A program made the position numbers and the translations under genes. A stretch of DNA of 64,000 bases from positions 2,190,501 through 2,254,500 of the forward strand of contig NZ_CP060718.1 in assembly GCF_014396785.1 (NCBI RefSeq), in the 5' to 3' direction. The notes under the pieces were generated by a model. It was not told the DNA's origin, did not search any database, and saw only the letters and a program-made list of their open reading frames with translations. This document shows, in pieces, positions 51,400-60,140 of this stretch. Position 1 is the stretch's first letter. Every line of letters starts with the position of its first letter. The DNA is from Sphingomonas lutea (GTDB lineage Bacteria > Pseudomonadota > Alphaproteobacteria > Sphingomonadales > Sphingomonadaceae).

Positions 51400-51801
51400 C
51401 TATTCGGTGGTCTTGCCGTCCCACTCCTCGGCGTGGTGGCGCTCGTCGGCCTCCGCCTTGGTGGCCTGGACGATGCCGTCCTTGTGCTCGGGCGGACCGT
51501 AGATGGTGTAGAGCTGCAAGGGCTCATCGCCGGTGTTGCGCACGTTATGGCGCGCGCCGGCGGGCACGATCACCGCGATATCGTCCTCGACTGCATTTTC
51601 GACGCCGTCGATGTCGATGACGCCCGACCCTTCCTCGATACGGAAGAACTGGTCGCGGTCCTCATGCACTTCCTCGCCGATCTCCTCGCCCGGCTGCAGC
51701 GTCATCAGCACCAGCTGGAGGTTCTTGCCGGTATAGAGGACGCGCCGGAAATCCGTGTTTTCCTCGGTCAGCTTTTCGATGTCGTCGCGGAAACCCTTCA
51801 T
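51400..51801 (-). CDS. Cupin-domain protein
   Basis: This 133-residue protein is a single cupin. Motif 1 is EIGEEVHEDRDQFFRIEEGS and motif 2 is VIVPAGARHNVRNTGDEPLQ, with His and Glu ligands for a metal. The N-terminal DDIEKLTEENTDFRRVLYTG is typical of a widespread uncharacterised cupin group. It is spaced 42 bases from the downstream amidohydrolase start. Confidence 0.88.
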   Translation of the reverse strand: MKGFRDDIEKLTEENTDFRRVLYTGKNLQLVLMTLQPGEEIGEEVHEDRDQFFRIEEGSGVIDIDGVENAVEDDIAVIVPAGARHNVRNTGDEPLQLYTIYGPPEHKDGIVQATKAEADERHHAEEWDGKTTE

Positions 51802-51818
51802 CGGTGTCCCTCAATCCT

Positions 51819-52154
51819 TCAGGGGTCATGTCCCCAGTTCATCAATGAATAACGCCAGCGCGAAGTTGCAACGTTGGCCGGCTCCTGCGCAAGGTGGCGG
51901 CGGACATAGCCCACGACCTTGCGCATATGCCCGTAATCGTCGTCGCTGAGATCGTCCTTCGTCTTGCCGAGGATGGCGACGATCCGGCGGCCGCTGGCAT
52001 GGCCGACGCTCTCGCCGCGGCCCTTGCCGTCGGCGCCCTTGAAGCCGACCGCCTTGCTCTCCTTGGTCGCCAGCCATTCCTTGATTTCGGACGCGCTCAT
52101 GTTGACCGCTTCGCCGAAGTCCTTGCGGACCTTATCCTTGTCGATTTCCGCCAT
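51819..52154 (-). CDS. DUF3140-type DNA-binding-like protein
   Basis: This 111-residue protein matches the DUF3140 pattern: DFGEAVNMSASEIKEWLATK, then ESVGHASGRRIVAILGKTKD and YGHMRKVVGYVRRHLAQEP, ending SRWRYSLMNWGHDP. The family is often loosely described as DNA-binding, but its role is not settled. It lies 17 bases before the cupin gene in a likely operon. Confidence 0.85.
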   Translation of the reverse strand: MAEIDKDKVRKDFGEAVNMSASEIKEWLATKESKAVGFKGADGKGRGESVGHASGRRIVAILGKTKDDLSDDDYGHMRKVVGYVRRHLAQEPANVATSRWRYSLMNWGHDP

Positions 52155-52203
52155 GCGCCAAGAATGATCGTGGCGACGCGCGGTTCACACCCGGCCTAAA
52201 GCC

Positions 52204-53493
52204 TCAGTCGCGGGCGATCAGCTTGCCGCCCTTGATCACGGCCGCCGGCCGCACGAGCAAGGTCACGTCGCGCGTCGGGTCACCGTCTACCGCGACGATG
52301 TCGCCGAAGCGCCCGACCTGGATCACGCCGACATCGTTGCGCCCCAGCGCCTCGGCGCCGTTGCGGGTCGCGGCCTGGATCGCTTCGAGCGGGGTCATGC
52401 CGTACTGGACCATCGTCCGGAACTGCTTGCCGATCTGCCCGTGCGGCATGACGCCGGCGTCGCTGCCAAAGACCATGCGCACACCGGCGCGGTGCGCCTT
52501 GCGGAAATTGTCGCGCTGGATCTGCGCAATCTCGCGGTCCTTGCGCAGATTGTCTTCGAGGACGCCGTTCTTGCGTCCTTCGGCCTGGGTATATTCGGTG
52601 TTGTAGATGTCCATCGAGAACCACACCGGCTGCTTGCGCTGGACAGCAAGGCGGATGCCCTCGTCATCGACCAGGCTGGCATGTTCGATCGTGTCGATGC
52701 CGGCGCGGATCGCGCGCTTGATCCCTTCGGCGCCATGGGCGTGGGAGGCGACGCGCAACCCCCATTGATGCGCTTCGTCGGCGATCGCGCGCAGCTCGGT
52801 TTCGCTCAGTTGCGGCTGGCCCGGCTCGGTATTGCGCGAGAACACGCCGCCGGTGGCGCAGACCTTGATCACTTCGGCGCCGAACTTGCGCTGTCGCCGG
52901 ACCTGGTGGCGAAGCTCCTCCGGCCCATCCCCGATCCCTTCCTCCTTGTCGGCTTTCTCAAGGCTGGGCGGGAGGAAGGTGCTGTCGCAATGGCCGCCGG
53001 TGGCGCCGAGCGCATGGCCCGCTGGGACGATGCGCGGCCCGATCGCATAGCCATCGCGGATCGCCTGCGCGAGGCCGACGTCATTGCGGTTCTGCGAGCC
53101 GACATTGCGTACCGTGGTAAAGCCCGCGTCGAGCATGGCGCGCGCGTTGCCGACCGCGGTCATCGCCCAGAAGCTGTCGGTATATTCGAGCCCGCGATAG
53201 CCGCCGATGTCCGCCGGGCTGTCGAGGTGAACGTGCATGTCGATGAAGCCGGGGACCAGCGTCTTTCCCGCCATGTCGATGTGCGTAAGCGTTGGTCCAG
53301 CGGCGAAGCGCACCGTGCGCGCATCGGCAACGCTGGTGATCTTGCCATTGTCGTCAATGAAGATCGCGGGATGCTCGACATAGCGGCCCGACTGGACGTC
53401 GAGATAGCGGTCGGCGGTGATCACGCTGGCGGCGATTGCCGGAGCGGCGATGGAAACCGCGGTCGCGGCGGCCAGTAATGTTCGTATTTTCAC
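52204..53493 (-). CDS. Exported metal-dependent amidohydrolase (paralog 2)
   Basis: This 429-residue exported amidohydrolase has signal MKIRTLLAAATAVSIAAPAIAA. Metal motifs: FIDMHVHLDSPADIGGYRGL, RVASHAHGAEGIKRAIRAGI with DTIEHASLVDDEG, and VFGSDAGVMPHGQIGKQF. The GTG at 53493 is chosen because GGGGGA lies six bases upstream. It has the same domain order as the amidohydrolase at 50.1-51.4 kb, so the pair may stem from an old duplication. It follows lpd on the same strand. Confidence 0.87.
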   Translation of the reverse strand: MKIRTLLAAATAVSIAAPAIAASVITADRYLDVQSGRYVEHPAIFIDDNGKITSVADARTVRFAAGPTLTHIDMAGKTLVPGFIDMHVHLDSPADIGGYRGLEYTDSFWAMTAVGNARAMLDAGFTTVRNVGSQNRNDVGLAQAIRDGYAIGPRIVPAGHALGATGGHCDSTFLPPSLEKADKEEGIGDGPEELRHQVRRQRKFGAEVIKVCATGGVFSRNTEPGQPQLSETELRAIADEAHQWGLRVASHAHGAEGIKRAIRAGIDTIEHASLVDDEGIRLAVQRKQPVWFSMDIYNTEYTQAEGRKNGVLEDNLRKDREIAQIQRDNFRKAHRAGVRMVFGSDAGVMPHGQIGKQFRTMVQYGMTPLEAIQAATRNGAEALGRNDVGVIQVGRFGDIVAVDGDPTRDVTLLVRPAAVIKGGKLIARD

Positions 53494-53513
53494 CCGACTT
53501 CCCCCTCTGACGA

Positions 53514-54929
53514 TCACATGTGGATCACGCGCCCGTACGCAGCAAGGACGCTTTCGTGCATCATCTCGCTCAGCGTCGGGTGCGGGTAAACGGTCTGGAT
53601 GAAGTCGGTTTCGACCAGCTCGGCCTGCTTGCCGACCGCGTAGCCCTGGATCAGCTCGGTGACTTCGGCGCCGACCATGTGCGCGCCGAGCAATTCGCCG
53701 GTCTTGGCGTCGAACACGGTCTTGATGAAGCCTTCCGCTTCGCCAAGCGCAATTGCCTTGCCGTTGCCGATGAAGGGGAATTTGCCAACTTTTACCTCAT
53801 GTCCCGCCTCCTTGGCCTTGGCTTCGGTCAGGCCGACGCTGGCGACTTGCGGATGGCAATAGGTACAGCCGGGGATGTTGCGCGCGTCCATCGCGTGCGG
53901 GTGGACGTCCTTGTTGCCTAGTGACCCCGCAATCGCTTCGATCGCGATGATCCCTTCATGGCTTGCCTTGTGCGCGAGCCACGGCGGCGCGGTGACATCG
54001 CCGATGGCGGAAATGCCGGGCACGTTGGTGCGGCACATCGCGTCTGTGTCGATATGGCCCTTGGTGGTTTTGATACCGAGCTTTTCGACCCCGATATTTT
54101 CGGTGTTGGGGACGATGCCGACGGCGACGATGCAGTGGGAGAAGCGCTTCTCCTCAACCTTGCCATCCCTCGTCTTGATCTTCGCCACGACGCCCGTGGC
54201 GTCGGCCTTGAGGCTTTCGACGCCCGCACCGGTGAGCAATGTCATGCCCTGCTTGGCGAGGCTCTTGGCGAGAAAGTCGCTGACCTCGGCATCCTCCACC
54301 GGCACGATCCGGTCGAGCATTTCGACCACGGTCACCTTCGCGCCCATATCATTGTAGAAACTGGCGAACTCGATCCCGATCGCGCCCGATCCGATGACCA
54401 GCAATTCGCTCGGCATTTCGGGCGGGGTCATGGCGCTGCGGTAGGTCCAGATGCGCTTGCCGTCGCTTTGCGCAAACGGCAGCTCGCGGGCGCGCGCGCC
54501 GGTGGCGATGACGATATGCTTGGCGGCTAGGTCGGTGGTTTTCCCGTCGGTGCCTTTCACCGTCACCTTCCCCGGTGCGGGAATCGCGCCCTCGCCCATA
54601 TGCACCGCGACCTTGTTCTTCTTCATCAAGTGCGTGACGCCCTGGTTCAACTGCTTGGCGACGCCTCGGCTGCGCGCGACGACCGCGGGCAAATCGGCCT
54701 TCACATTGTCGGCGGAAAGGCCGTAGGCCTTGGCGTGATTCATGTTGTGGAGCACCTCGGCCGAGCGCAGAAGCGCCTTGGTCGGGATGCAACCCCAATT
54801 GAGGCAGATGCCGCCGAGGTTCTCGCGCTCGACGATCGCGGTCTTGAGGCCCAGCTGCGCCGCGCGGATCGCGGCGACGTAGCCGCCGGGGCCGGAGCCG
54901 AGGATGATAACGTCATATTGGTCAGCCAT
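53514..54929 (-). CDS. lpdA: Dihydrolipoyl dehydrogenase (E3)
   Basis: This 471-residue flavoprotein reoxidises the lipoyl arms of 2-oxoacid dehydrogenase complexes with NAD. Features are the FAD motif VIILGSGPGGYVAAIRAAQL, the redox disulfide GGICLNWGCIPTKALLRS, the NAD-binding VIGSGAIGIEFASFYNDMGA and the C-terminal His-Glu in VYPHPTLSEMMHESV. It lies in one unit with the E2 gene, a thioesterase and a small membrane protein, which points to pyruvate dehydrogenase. Confidence 0.96.
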   Translation of the reverse strand: MADQYDVIILGSGPGGYVAAIRAAQLGLKTAIVERENLGGICLNWGCIPTKALLRSAEVLHNMNHAKAYGLSADNVKADLPAVVARSRGVAKQLNQGVTHLMKKNKVAVHMGEGAIPAPGKVTVKGTDGKTTDLAAKHIVIATGARARELPFAQSDGKRIWTYRSAMTPPEMPSELLVIGSGAIGIEFASFYNDMGAKVTVVEMLDRIVPVEDAEVSDFLAKSLAKQGMTLLTGAGVESLKADATGVVAKIKTRDGKVEEKRFSHCIVAVGIVPNTENIGVEKLGIKTTKGHIDTDAMCRTNVPGISAIGDVTAPPWLAHKASHEGIIAIEAIAGSLGNKDVHPHAMDARNIPGCTYCHPQVASVGLTEAKAKEAGHEVKVGKFPFIGNGKAIALGEAEGFIKTVFDAKTGELLGAHMVGAEVTELIQGYAVGKQAELVETDFIQTVYPHPTLSEMMHESVLAAYGRVIHM

Positions 54930-55308
54930 TCGCTCTTTCCTCTGCCGCGATTTCCCGCGGTCGGTTGTTTTCGTCGAGCGCGACGAAGGTGAACTCGCCC
55001 TCCGCTACCAGCGTCTCCGCATCGCCGTCGCGTTCGCGGCCGAAGGCTTCAGCCTTGAGCCGCAGTGAGGTCCGCCCCTGTTTCAGTAATTCGACGTAGA
55101 CGCTGAGTTCATCGCCCACCGCCATCGCGCCCGGAAATCGCACCGCGTCTGCCGCGACCAGGATCGCTTTGCCGACTGACTTACGCGACGCGAACGACCC
55201 GCAGGCGAGGCCCATCTGGCCCATGAGCCAGCCGCCGAACACGCCGCCATAGGGGTTGGTGTCGGACGGCATGGCGGTGACGCGGATGAGCGGCGTTCGG
55301 TCAGGCAC
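54922..55308 (-). CDS. Hotdog-fold acyl-CoA thioesterase
   Basis: This 128-residue protein of the YciA/BFIT-like thioesterase group shows TAMPSDTNPYGGVFGGWLMG with the catalytic Asp region, LACGSFASRKSVGKAILVAA, and the closing GEFTFVALDENNRPREI. It overlaps lpdA by 8 bases. A role in keeping free CoA available next to pyruvate dehydrogenase is inference. Confidence 0.88.
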   Translation of the reverse strand: MPDRTPLIRVTAMPSDTNPYGGVFGGWLMGQMGLACGSFASRKSVGKAILVAADAVRFPGAMAVGDELSVYVELLKQGRTSLRLKAEAFGRERDGDAETLVAEGEFTFVALDENNRPREIAAEERANG

Positions 55309-55311
55309 GTC

Positions 55312-55524
55312 TCAGCGGCTGTGCCAATTGAAGAACATGCGAAAGATGATTGCCGCGCCGACCGCGATCGGGATTGAAAATAGCAGGCCGGGCGATCCCG
55401 CGTGCGGGCGGATGGTGCCCCAACTGGCGAAACTGCCCATCCACACGCCATTGGGACCGCCGAACAGCAGCGGCACGATGAAGCCGAGCACCGCGCCGAG
55501 GGCCAAGGCGGTGATCCATTTCAT
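55312..55524 (-). CDS. Small membrane protein in the pdh unit
   Basis: This 70-residue protein has two hydrophobic helices (ALALGAVLGFIVPLLFGG and GLLFSIPIAVGAAIIFRMFF) around WMGSFASWGTIRPHAG. It lies 1 base after the E2 stop and 3 bases before the thioesterase start region, so it is surely co-transcribed. No family recognised. Confidence 0.7.
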   Translation of the reverse strand: MKWITALALGAVLGFIVPLLFGGPNGVWMGSFASWGTIRPHAGSPGLLFSIPIAVGAAIIFRMFFNWHSR

Positions 55525-55525
55525 G

Positions 55526-56833
55526 TCAGGCGAGCATGCCGAGCGGGTTTTCGACCAGGCGCTTGAACGCCTGCATCAGCTTGGCGCCGTCGGCGCCGTC
55601 GATGGCGCGGTGGTCGAAGCTTCCGGTTGCGCTCATGATCGTCGCGATCTGCAGGCTGTCATTGATCACGTAGGGGCGTTTTTCGCCCGCGCCGATGGCC
55701 ATGATCATGCCTTGCGGCGGATTGATCACCGCTTCGAAATGCTTGATCCCGAACATGCCCATGTTGCTGAGGCTCGCGGTGCCGCCCTGATACTCATGGG
55801 GCTGCAATTTGCCGTCCTTGGCGCGGGCGGCGAGGTCTTTCATCTCGGTCGAGATGGCGGACACCGCCTTGGCTTCGGCACCGGTAATGATCGGGGTGAT
55901 GAGGCCATTGGGGATGCTGACCGCAACCGAAATGTCGGCGCGGCTGTACTTGATCAGCTGGTCGCCGGCGAAGCTGACGTTGCATTCGGGCACCTCGATC
56001 AGCGCCTGGGCCAGCGCCTTGATGAGCAAATCGTTCACGCTGAGCTTCACGCCGCGCGCCTCTAGCCCCTTGTTCAATTCGCCGCGCAGCTTGAGCAGGG
56101 CATCGAGCTGGATGTCGAGCGTCAGATAGATGTGCGGCACCTGCTGCTTCGATTCGGTCAGGCGGCGCGCAATGGTCTTGCGCATGTTGCTGAGCTTGAC
56201 GGCTTCGTGCGGGATATCGCCCGGGTCGACCGGCGCGGGCTGCGGCGCTGAAGCGGGTGCAGCAACTGCAGGCTGCGCACGGGCGGCGGGCGCCTTGCCC
56301 GCAGCAGCGTCGATGTCGGCGCGGACGATGCGGCCGCCGGGGCCGCTGCCGGTGATGGCCGACAGGTCGATGTTCTGCGCCTGTGCCAGGCGGCGGGCGA
56401 GCGGCGAGGCCTTTACGCGGTTGCCGGAGTCGGACTTGGCCGCAGCAGCGGGTGCGGGCGGCGTTTCAACCGAAGCCTGCGGCGGCGGCGCGGCTTTGGG
56501 CGTCGCGTCGGCCTTAGGCTCCGGCGCGGCCTTGGGCGGCGCGGGTGCGGAGGTGTCCGCCTTTGGCGCGGCGGCGTTGCTTGCATCTTCGCCCTCGCCC
56601 GCAAGAATCGCGATCGGGGCGCCGACCTTCACGCCGTCAGTGCCTTCCGCAACGAGAATCTTGGCGATGGTGCCTTCATCGACCGCTTCGAACTCCATCG
56701 TCGCCTTATCGGTCTCGATCTCGGCGAGGATATCGCCCGAAGCGACGCTGTCGCCTTCCTTGACCAGCCATTTGGCGAGCGTGCCCTCCTCCATCGTTGG
56801 GGACAAAGCGGGCATCTTGAGTTCGATTGGCAT
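55526..56833 (-). CDS. pdhC: Pyruvate dehydrogenase dihydrolipoamide acetyltransferase (E2)
   Basis: This 435-residue E2 core of pyruvate dehydrogenase moves the acetyl group to CoA. It has an N-terminal lipoyl domain with the lipoylated Lys in [18 protein letters not shown], a Pro/Ala-rich linker, the E1/E3-binding domain ([20 protein letters not shown]) and the catalytic domain with [20 protein letters not shown]. Start ATG 56833 ([20 protein letters not shown]) is typical of alphaproteobacterial E2. The E1 genes are not in the window, although they usually precede E2. Confidence 0.95.
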   Translation of the reverse strand: MPIELKMPALSPTMEEGTLAKWLVKEGDSVASGDILAEIETDKATMEFEAVDEGTIAKILVAEGTDGVKVGAPIAILAGEGEDASNAAAPKADTSAPAPPKAAPEPKADATPKAAPPPQASVETPPAPAAAAKSDSGNRVKASPLARRLAQAQNIDLSAITGSGPGGRIVRADIDAAAGKAPAARAQPAVAAPASAPQPAPVDPGDIPHEAVKLSNMRKTIARRLTESKQQVPHIYLTLDIQLDALLKLRGELNKGLEARGVKLSVNDLLIKALAQALIEVPECNVSFAGDQLIKYSRADISVAVSIPNGLITPIITGAEAKAVSAISTEMKDLAARAKDGKLQPHEYQGGTASLSNMGMFGIKHFEAVINPPQGMIMAIGAGEKRPYVINDSLQIATIMSATGSFDHRAIDGADGAKLMQAFKRLVENPLGMLA

Positions 56834-56961
56834 GCGGGGGCATCCTAACGCGTCGGCGTATTCCGGCTCAAAGCCAATGCGGCGGTCAGGGTCAAGTGGG
56901 CGACCAATCCCTAGCGCCATGCTTGCACAATCGCCGCGATTGACGCAGCACTGTGCGCGGC

Positions 56962-57435
56962 ATGGGGGCCGACGAACCGAAACGCACCTATCTCGTCGTT
57001 GTCGACGACAGCGCGGAGGCGCGCGTGGCGCTGCGCTTCGCGGCCCGGCGCGCGGCCAAGACCAACGGCCGGGTCGAAGTGCTGGGCATCGTCGAGGCAC
57101 AGGACTTTGTGCAATGGGGCGGCGTCCAGAGCGCGATCGAGGAAGAGCAACGGCTGCGGATCGAAGGCGTGGTCAGCGCCGCGGTCGGCGAGATTCTGGA
57201 TGAATCGGGGATCGAGGCGAAGATCATCGTTCAGGCGGGCGAACCGGTGAAGGCCGTGCGCGAATATATTGGCGAGCGCGAGGAAATCGCCGCGCTGGTC
57301 CTGGGCGCGGCGCCGAGTGGAAATCCCGGCCCGTTGGTCGCAAACTTTTGCGGCAATGATTCGGGGCAACTGCCGTGCCCGGTGATGCTGATCCCGGGGA
57401 GTCTGAGCGACGAGCGGCTGGAGCAGCTTTCCTAA
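56962..57435 (+). CDS. Universal stress protein family protein
   Basis: This 157-residue UspA-type protein begins [20 protein letters not shown] and has the nucleotide-binding end region [20 protein letters not shown] and PCPVMLIPG. The classic G-x2-G-x9-G-S/T motif is only partly conserved, so ATP binding is uncertain. The ATG at 56962 is preferred to the GTG three codons upstream. It is divergent from the E2 gene. Confidence 0.82.
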   Translation: MGADEPKRTYLVVVDDSAEARVALRFAARRAAKTNGRVEVLGIVEAQDFVQWGGVQSAIEEEQRLRIEGVVSAAVGEILDESGIEAKIIVQAGEPVKAVREYIGEREEIAALVLGAAPSGNPGPLVANFCGNDSGQLPCPVMLIPGSLSDERLEQLS

Positions 57436-57446
57436 GCAAACATCCG

Positions 57447-57535
57447 GTCGTCCTGAGCGGAGCGCGAAGCGCGTAGTCGAAGGGCGTTTGGAACAGAGGT
57501 CGTGCGAACGCCCTTCGACAAGCTCAGGACGAACG
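57447..57535. repeat. Palindromic repeat, family B copy 6 (variant)
   Basis: The outer arms GTCGTCCTGAGC and GCTCAGGACGAAC and inner arms AGTCGAAGGGCGTT and AACGCCCTTCGAC form a hairpin. It lies between the convergent stress-protein and msrC genes, where it may end both transcripts. Confidence 0.82.
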
Positions 57536-57540
57536 AAGGT

Positions 57541-58020
57541 TCAGAACGCCCCGACCAAAATCTCCGCCAGGCGCACGCAGCCAGCTTCATCCTCTTCGCT
57601 GAACCGCGCCGGGGTCGGACTGTCGATGTCCAGCACACCAAGCAACTCGCCATCACGGATAAGCGGCACGACCAGTTCGCTCGCCGAGGCGCTGTCGCAG
57701 GCGATGTGGCCGGGAAAGGCGTCGACGTCATCGATACGCTGGACCTGTCGCGTCGCGGCGGCGGTGCCGCAGACGCCGCTGCCGAAGGGAATGCGGATGC
57801 ACGCCGGGCGGCCCTGGAACGGCCCGAGCACCAGCTCGCCATCGACATTGCGGTAGAAGCCGACCCAGTTGATGTCGGGCAACGTTTCCCACAGCAGCGC
57901 GGCGGCGTTGGCCATGTTGGCGATCGCGTCGCTTTCGCCGCCGACCAGGCCGCGCAGCGCGGAGTCGAGGTCGCGATACATGGTCGCGGTGTCGTCGGCG
58001 GCAATCTTGACGTCGTACAT
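57541..58020 (-). CDS. msrC: Free methionine-(R)-sulfoxide reductase (GAF type)
   Basis: This 159-residue GAF-fold enzyme reduces free Met-R-sulfoxide using thioredoxin. Three cysteines, Cys74 (RPACIRIPFG), Cys84 (GSGVCGTAA) and Cys108 (GHIACDSAS), have the same spacing as the catalytic and resolving cysteines of the E. coli enzyme. The conserved INWVGFY and LGVLDIDSP are also present. Its ATG overlaps the arfB stop by one base. Confidence 0.92.
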   Translation of the reverse strand: MYDVKIAADDTATMYRDLDSALRGLVGGESDAIANMANAAALLWETLPDINWVGFYRNVDGELVLGPFQGRPACIRIPFGSGVCGTAAATRQVQRIDDVDAFPGHIACDSASASELVVPLIRDGELLGVLDIDSPTPARFSEEDEAGCVRLAEILVGAF

Positions 58021-58430
58021 CAGAAATCCGTGACCCTTCCGCGGCCTTGCTTGACCGCGCTGCGCTGCTTTTTCTGATCGACCCGCTGCGCTTTGGCCGA
58101 CCGGCTCGGGCGCGTTGGCTTGCGCTTTGCTTGCGTCACATGGGCAGCGGCGATCATTTCGGCAAGGCGTCGGCGCGCGTCCTGGCGGTTGGCGTCCTGC
58201 GTGCGGAAGCGGCGGGCGGTGATCAAAAGCTCGCCCGCGCCCGTCACCTTGCCGCCGGCGATCGTACGCAGCCGTGCATAAACGTCGGGGTGAAGGCCGA
58301 GCTTGTATAGGTCGACACGCAGCTGCACCGCGGTCGCGACCTTGTTGACATTCTGTCCCCCCGGCCCGGTTGCGGCGAGGAAGCTTTCGCTCAGCGCGTC
58401 GTCGGGAATCTGAAACTCATCCGGCCGCAT
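58020..58430 (-). CDS. arfB: Alternative ribosome-rescue factor ArfB (YaeJ-type release factor)
   Basis: This 136-residue peptidyl-tRNA hydrolase frees ribosomes stalled on mRNA without a stop codon. The GGQ motif lies in LAATGPGGQNVNKVATAVQL, and a basic tail (KRKPTRPSRSAKAQRVDQKK) enters the empty mRNA channel. ATG 58430 is preferred; a GTG four codons upstream (58442) is possible. It overlaps the end of the pseudouridine synthase gene and the start of msrC. Confidence 0.92.
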   Translation of the reverse strand: MRPDEFQIPDDALSESFLAATGPGGQNVNKVATAVQLRVDLYKLGLHPDVYARLRTIAGGKVTGAGELLITARRFRTQDANRQDARRRLAEMIAAAHVTQAKRKPTRPSRSAKAQRVDQKKQRSAVKQGRGRVTDF

Positions 58431-59070
58431 CGCGCCACTCACCGAAATAGTCGGGCAAAGGCGCGCTGACGTCGATCAGGTCACGCCCTTCGCGCGGGAC
58501 GACGAGGCGCGAGGCGTGAAGCAGCATCGGTCCGCCCGGAATGCCGTAGACGCGGTCGCCGACGATCCCGCTGCCGAATGCCTCGCGAGCGTGAGCGCGG
58601 ATCTGGTGCGTGCGGCCGGTGACCGGGGTGAATTCGACCAGGGTACGGCCGTCGCGCACCGCGATCCGGCACCAGTTCGTCAGTGCCGACTGGCCATTGG
58701 GATCGGCGACCATGCGCCAGCCGGCTTCGGCGCTCGATACCTTGCCGAGCGGCAGGTCGATCGTGCCGGTCTCCTCTTGGATCGCGCTGCCGACCACGGC
58801 AAGATAGGATTTGCGCACCTCGCGGGCTTCGAATGCTTTCTGCAGCGCGGCCCGTGCGCGGGCGTTGCGGGCAAGCAGCAGGCAGCCCGACGTATCCTGG
58901 TCGAGGCGATGCATCGGCACCGGCGAGGAGCGGAAGCCGAGACGCAGCTCCGCCATCCGCGCCGCGAGCGACTCCCCGCCCCGGCGCGGCGCATCGACCG
59001 GCAAGCCCGCGGGCTTGTCGATGACCATCGCGTCGCCATCGACGAAGAGAATGCGGTCGGAGAGGTCCAT
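58417..59070 (-). CDS. RluA-family pseudouridine synthase
   Basis: This 217-residue enzyme makes pseudouridine in rRNA or tRNA. The catalytic Asp is in PMHRLDQDTSGCLLLARN. The start AMVIDKPAGLPVDAPRR and the later FTPVTGRTHQIRAHAREAFG are typical. There is no S4 domain, as in RluA and TruC. ATG 59070 is chosen because the longer frame covers repeat sequence. The target uridine cannot be told. It heads an overlapping three-gene unit with arfB and msrC. Confidence 0.9.
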   Translation of the reverse strand: MDLSDRILFVDGDAMVIDKPAGLPVDAPRRGGESLAARMAELRLGFRSSPVPMHRLDQDTSGCLLLARNARARAALQKAFEAREVRKSYLAVVGSAIQEETGTIDLPLGKVSSAEAGWRMVADPNGQSALTNWCRIAVRDGRTLVEFTPVTGRTHQIRAHAREAFGSGIVGDRVYGIPGGPMLLHASRLVVPREGRDLIDVSAPLPDYFGEWRDAAG

Positions 59071-59081
59071 GCGCCCCCTTA

Positions 59082-59200
59082 TCCTCCCCATGGGTTCGTG
59101 GGGAGGGGGACCGCACGAGGTTCGGCGGGGGGTTGGATTGCCGCACAGGAACCCCTCCACCAGCTTAGATGGCCCCCTCCCCGCGACCGTAGGGGAAGGA
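59082..59200. repeat. Palindromic element, family C (CCTCCCC type)
   Basis: TCCTCCCC pairs with GGGGAGGG near 59082-59110. A second CCCCTCCACCAGCTT and CCCCCTCCCCG with GGGGAAGGA lies near 59150-59200. The element resembles dispersed G/C-rich palindromes of sphingomonads. It occupies the gap upstream of ctrA; a single copy is seen here. Confidence 0.5.
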
Positions 59201-59240
59201 AATCGCAGCCCTGTGGATGGATTTGTGACTCCTGTGCAAC

Positions 59241-59335
59241 GAATCCAAGGAATCCAGCGCGTTACACAATATTAACCTTTTCCCGGCAGACCCCGAATGG
59301 TTAATGGGGGCTTCAAGGCCATTAAGAGCGCTTAA
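59241..59335 (+). promoter_or_regulatory. ctrA control region with GANTC and TTAA sites
   Basis: Two GAATC sites (59241-59245 and 59250-59254), targets of the cell-cycle methylase CcrM, are followed by TTAA at 59272, TTAA at 59301 and the pair TTAA-N6-TTAA (59322-59335), which is one base shorter than the CtrA consensus TTAA-N7-TTAA. The layout suggests methylation-dependent and autoregulated expression. Confidence 0.6.
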
Positions 59336-59366
59336 CCGCGCGGGCCGGCAAATTGGGGGGACAGCG

Positions 59367-60080
59367 ATGCGGGTGCTGCTGATCGAGGACGAGCCGACGA
59401 CGGCCAAGAGCATTGAGCTGATGCTGGGAACCGAAGGCTTCAACGTCTACACGACGGATCTGGGCGAAGAGGGCTTGGACCTCGCCAAGCTCTACGATTA
59501 CGACATCATCCTCCTCGACCTGAATCTGCCTGACATGCACGGCTATGACGTGCTGAAAAAGGTGCGCACCGCCAAGGTGTCGACGCCGGTCCTGATCCTG
59601 TCGGGCATCGGAGAGATGGACTCCAAGGTCCGCGCGCTCGGCTTCGGCGCCGACGATTATGTGACCAAGCCATTCCACCGCGACGAGCTGGTCGCGCGCA
59701 TTCACGCCATCGTCCGCCGCTCGAAGGGCCACAGCCAATCGGTCATCCGCACCGGGAAGCTCGCCGTGAACCTCGACGCCAAGACGGTCGAAGTCGACGG
59801 CAGCCGCGTCCACCTGACCGGCAAGGAATATGCGATGCTGGAGCTGCTCTCGCTCCGCAAGGGCACGACGCTGACCAAGGAAATGTTCCTCAACCACCTC
59901 TATGGCGGGATGGACGAGCCCGAGCTCAAGATCATCGACGTATTCATTTGCAAGCTGCGCAAGAAATTGAGCCTGGCTTGCGGTGGCGCCAATTATATCG
60001 AGACCGTCTGGGGCCGCGGCTACGTGCTGCGCGATCCGGAAGAGGAAGCGGCGCCCGAGCCGCAGACCGTGGCGGCCTAA
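59367..60080 (+). CDS. ctrA: Cell-cycle response regulator CtrA
   Basis: This 237-residue OmpR-type master regulator controls motility, division and related genes in alphaproteobacteria. The receiver domain has Asp51 (LLDLNLPDM) and Lys in [10 protein letters not shown]. The DNA-binding domain has [20 protein letters not shown] and [20 protein letters not shown], CtrA hallmarks. The end (PQTVAA) keeps the two terminal alanines that serve as a ClpXP signal in Caulobacter. ATG 59367 is chosen for the classic [20 protein letters not shown] start. A clear terminator follows. Confidence 0.97.
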   Translation: MRVLLIEDEPTTAKSIELMLGTEGFNVYTTDLGEEGLDLAKLYDYDIILLDLNLPDMHGYDVLKKVRTAKVSTPVLILSGIGEMDSKVRALGFGADDYVTKPFHRDELVARIHAIVRRSKGHSQSVIRTGKLAVNLDAKTVEVDGSRVHLTGKEYAMLELLSLRKGTTLTKEMFLNHLYGGMDEPELKIIDVFICKLRKKLSLACGGANYIETVWGRGYVLRDPEEEAAPEPQTVAA

Positions 60081-60107
60081 ACCTTATTGCTGAGCGCGAG
60101 GGGAGAA

Positions 60108-60137
60108 GGCGGGGCGCTCACGGGCGCCCCGCCTTTT
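60108..60137 (+). terminator. Rho-independent terminator after ctrA
   Basis: GGCGGGGCGC pairs perfectly with GCGCCCCGCC over a 6-base loop and is followed by TTTT. It lies 27 bases after the ctrA stop and four bases before the end of the convergent TIR gene. Confidence 0.9.
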
Positions 60138-60140
60138 GCT

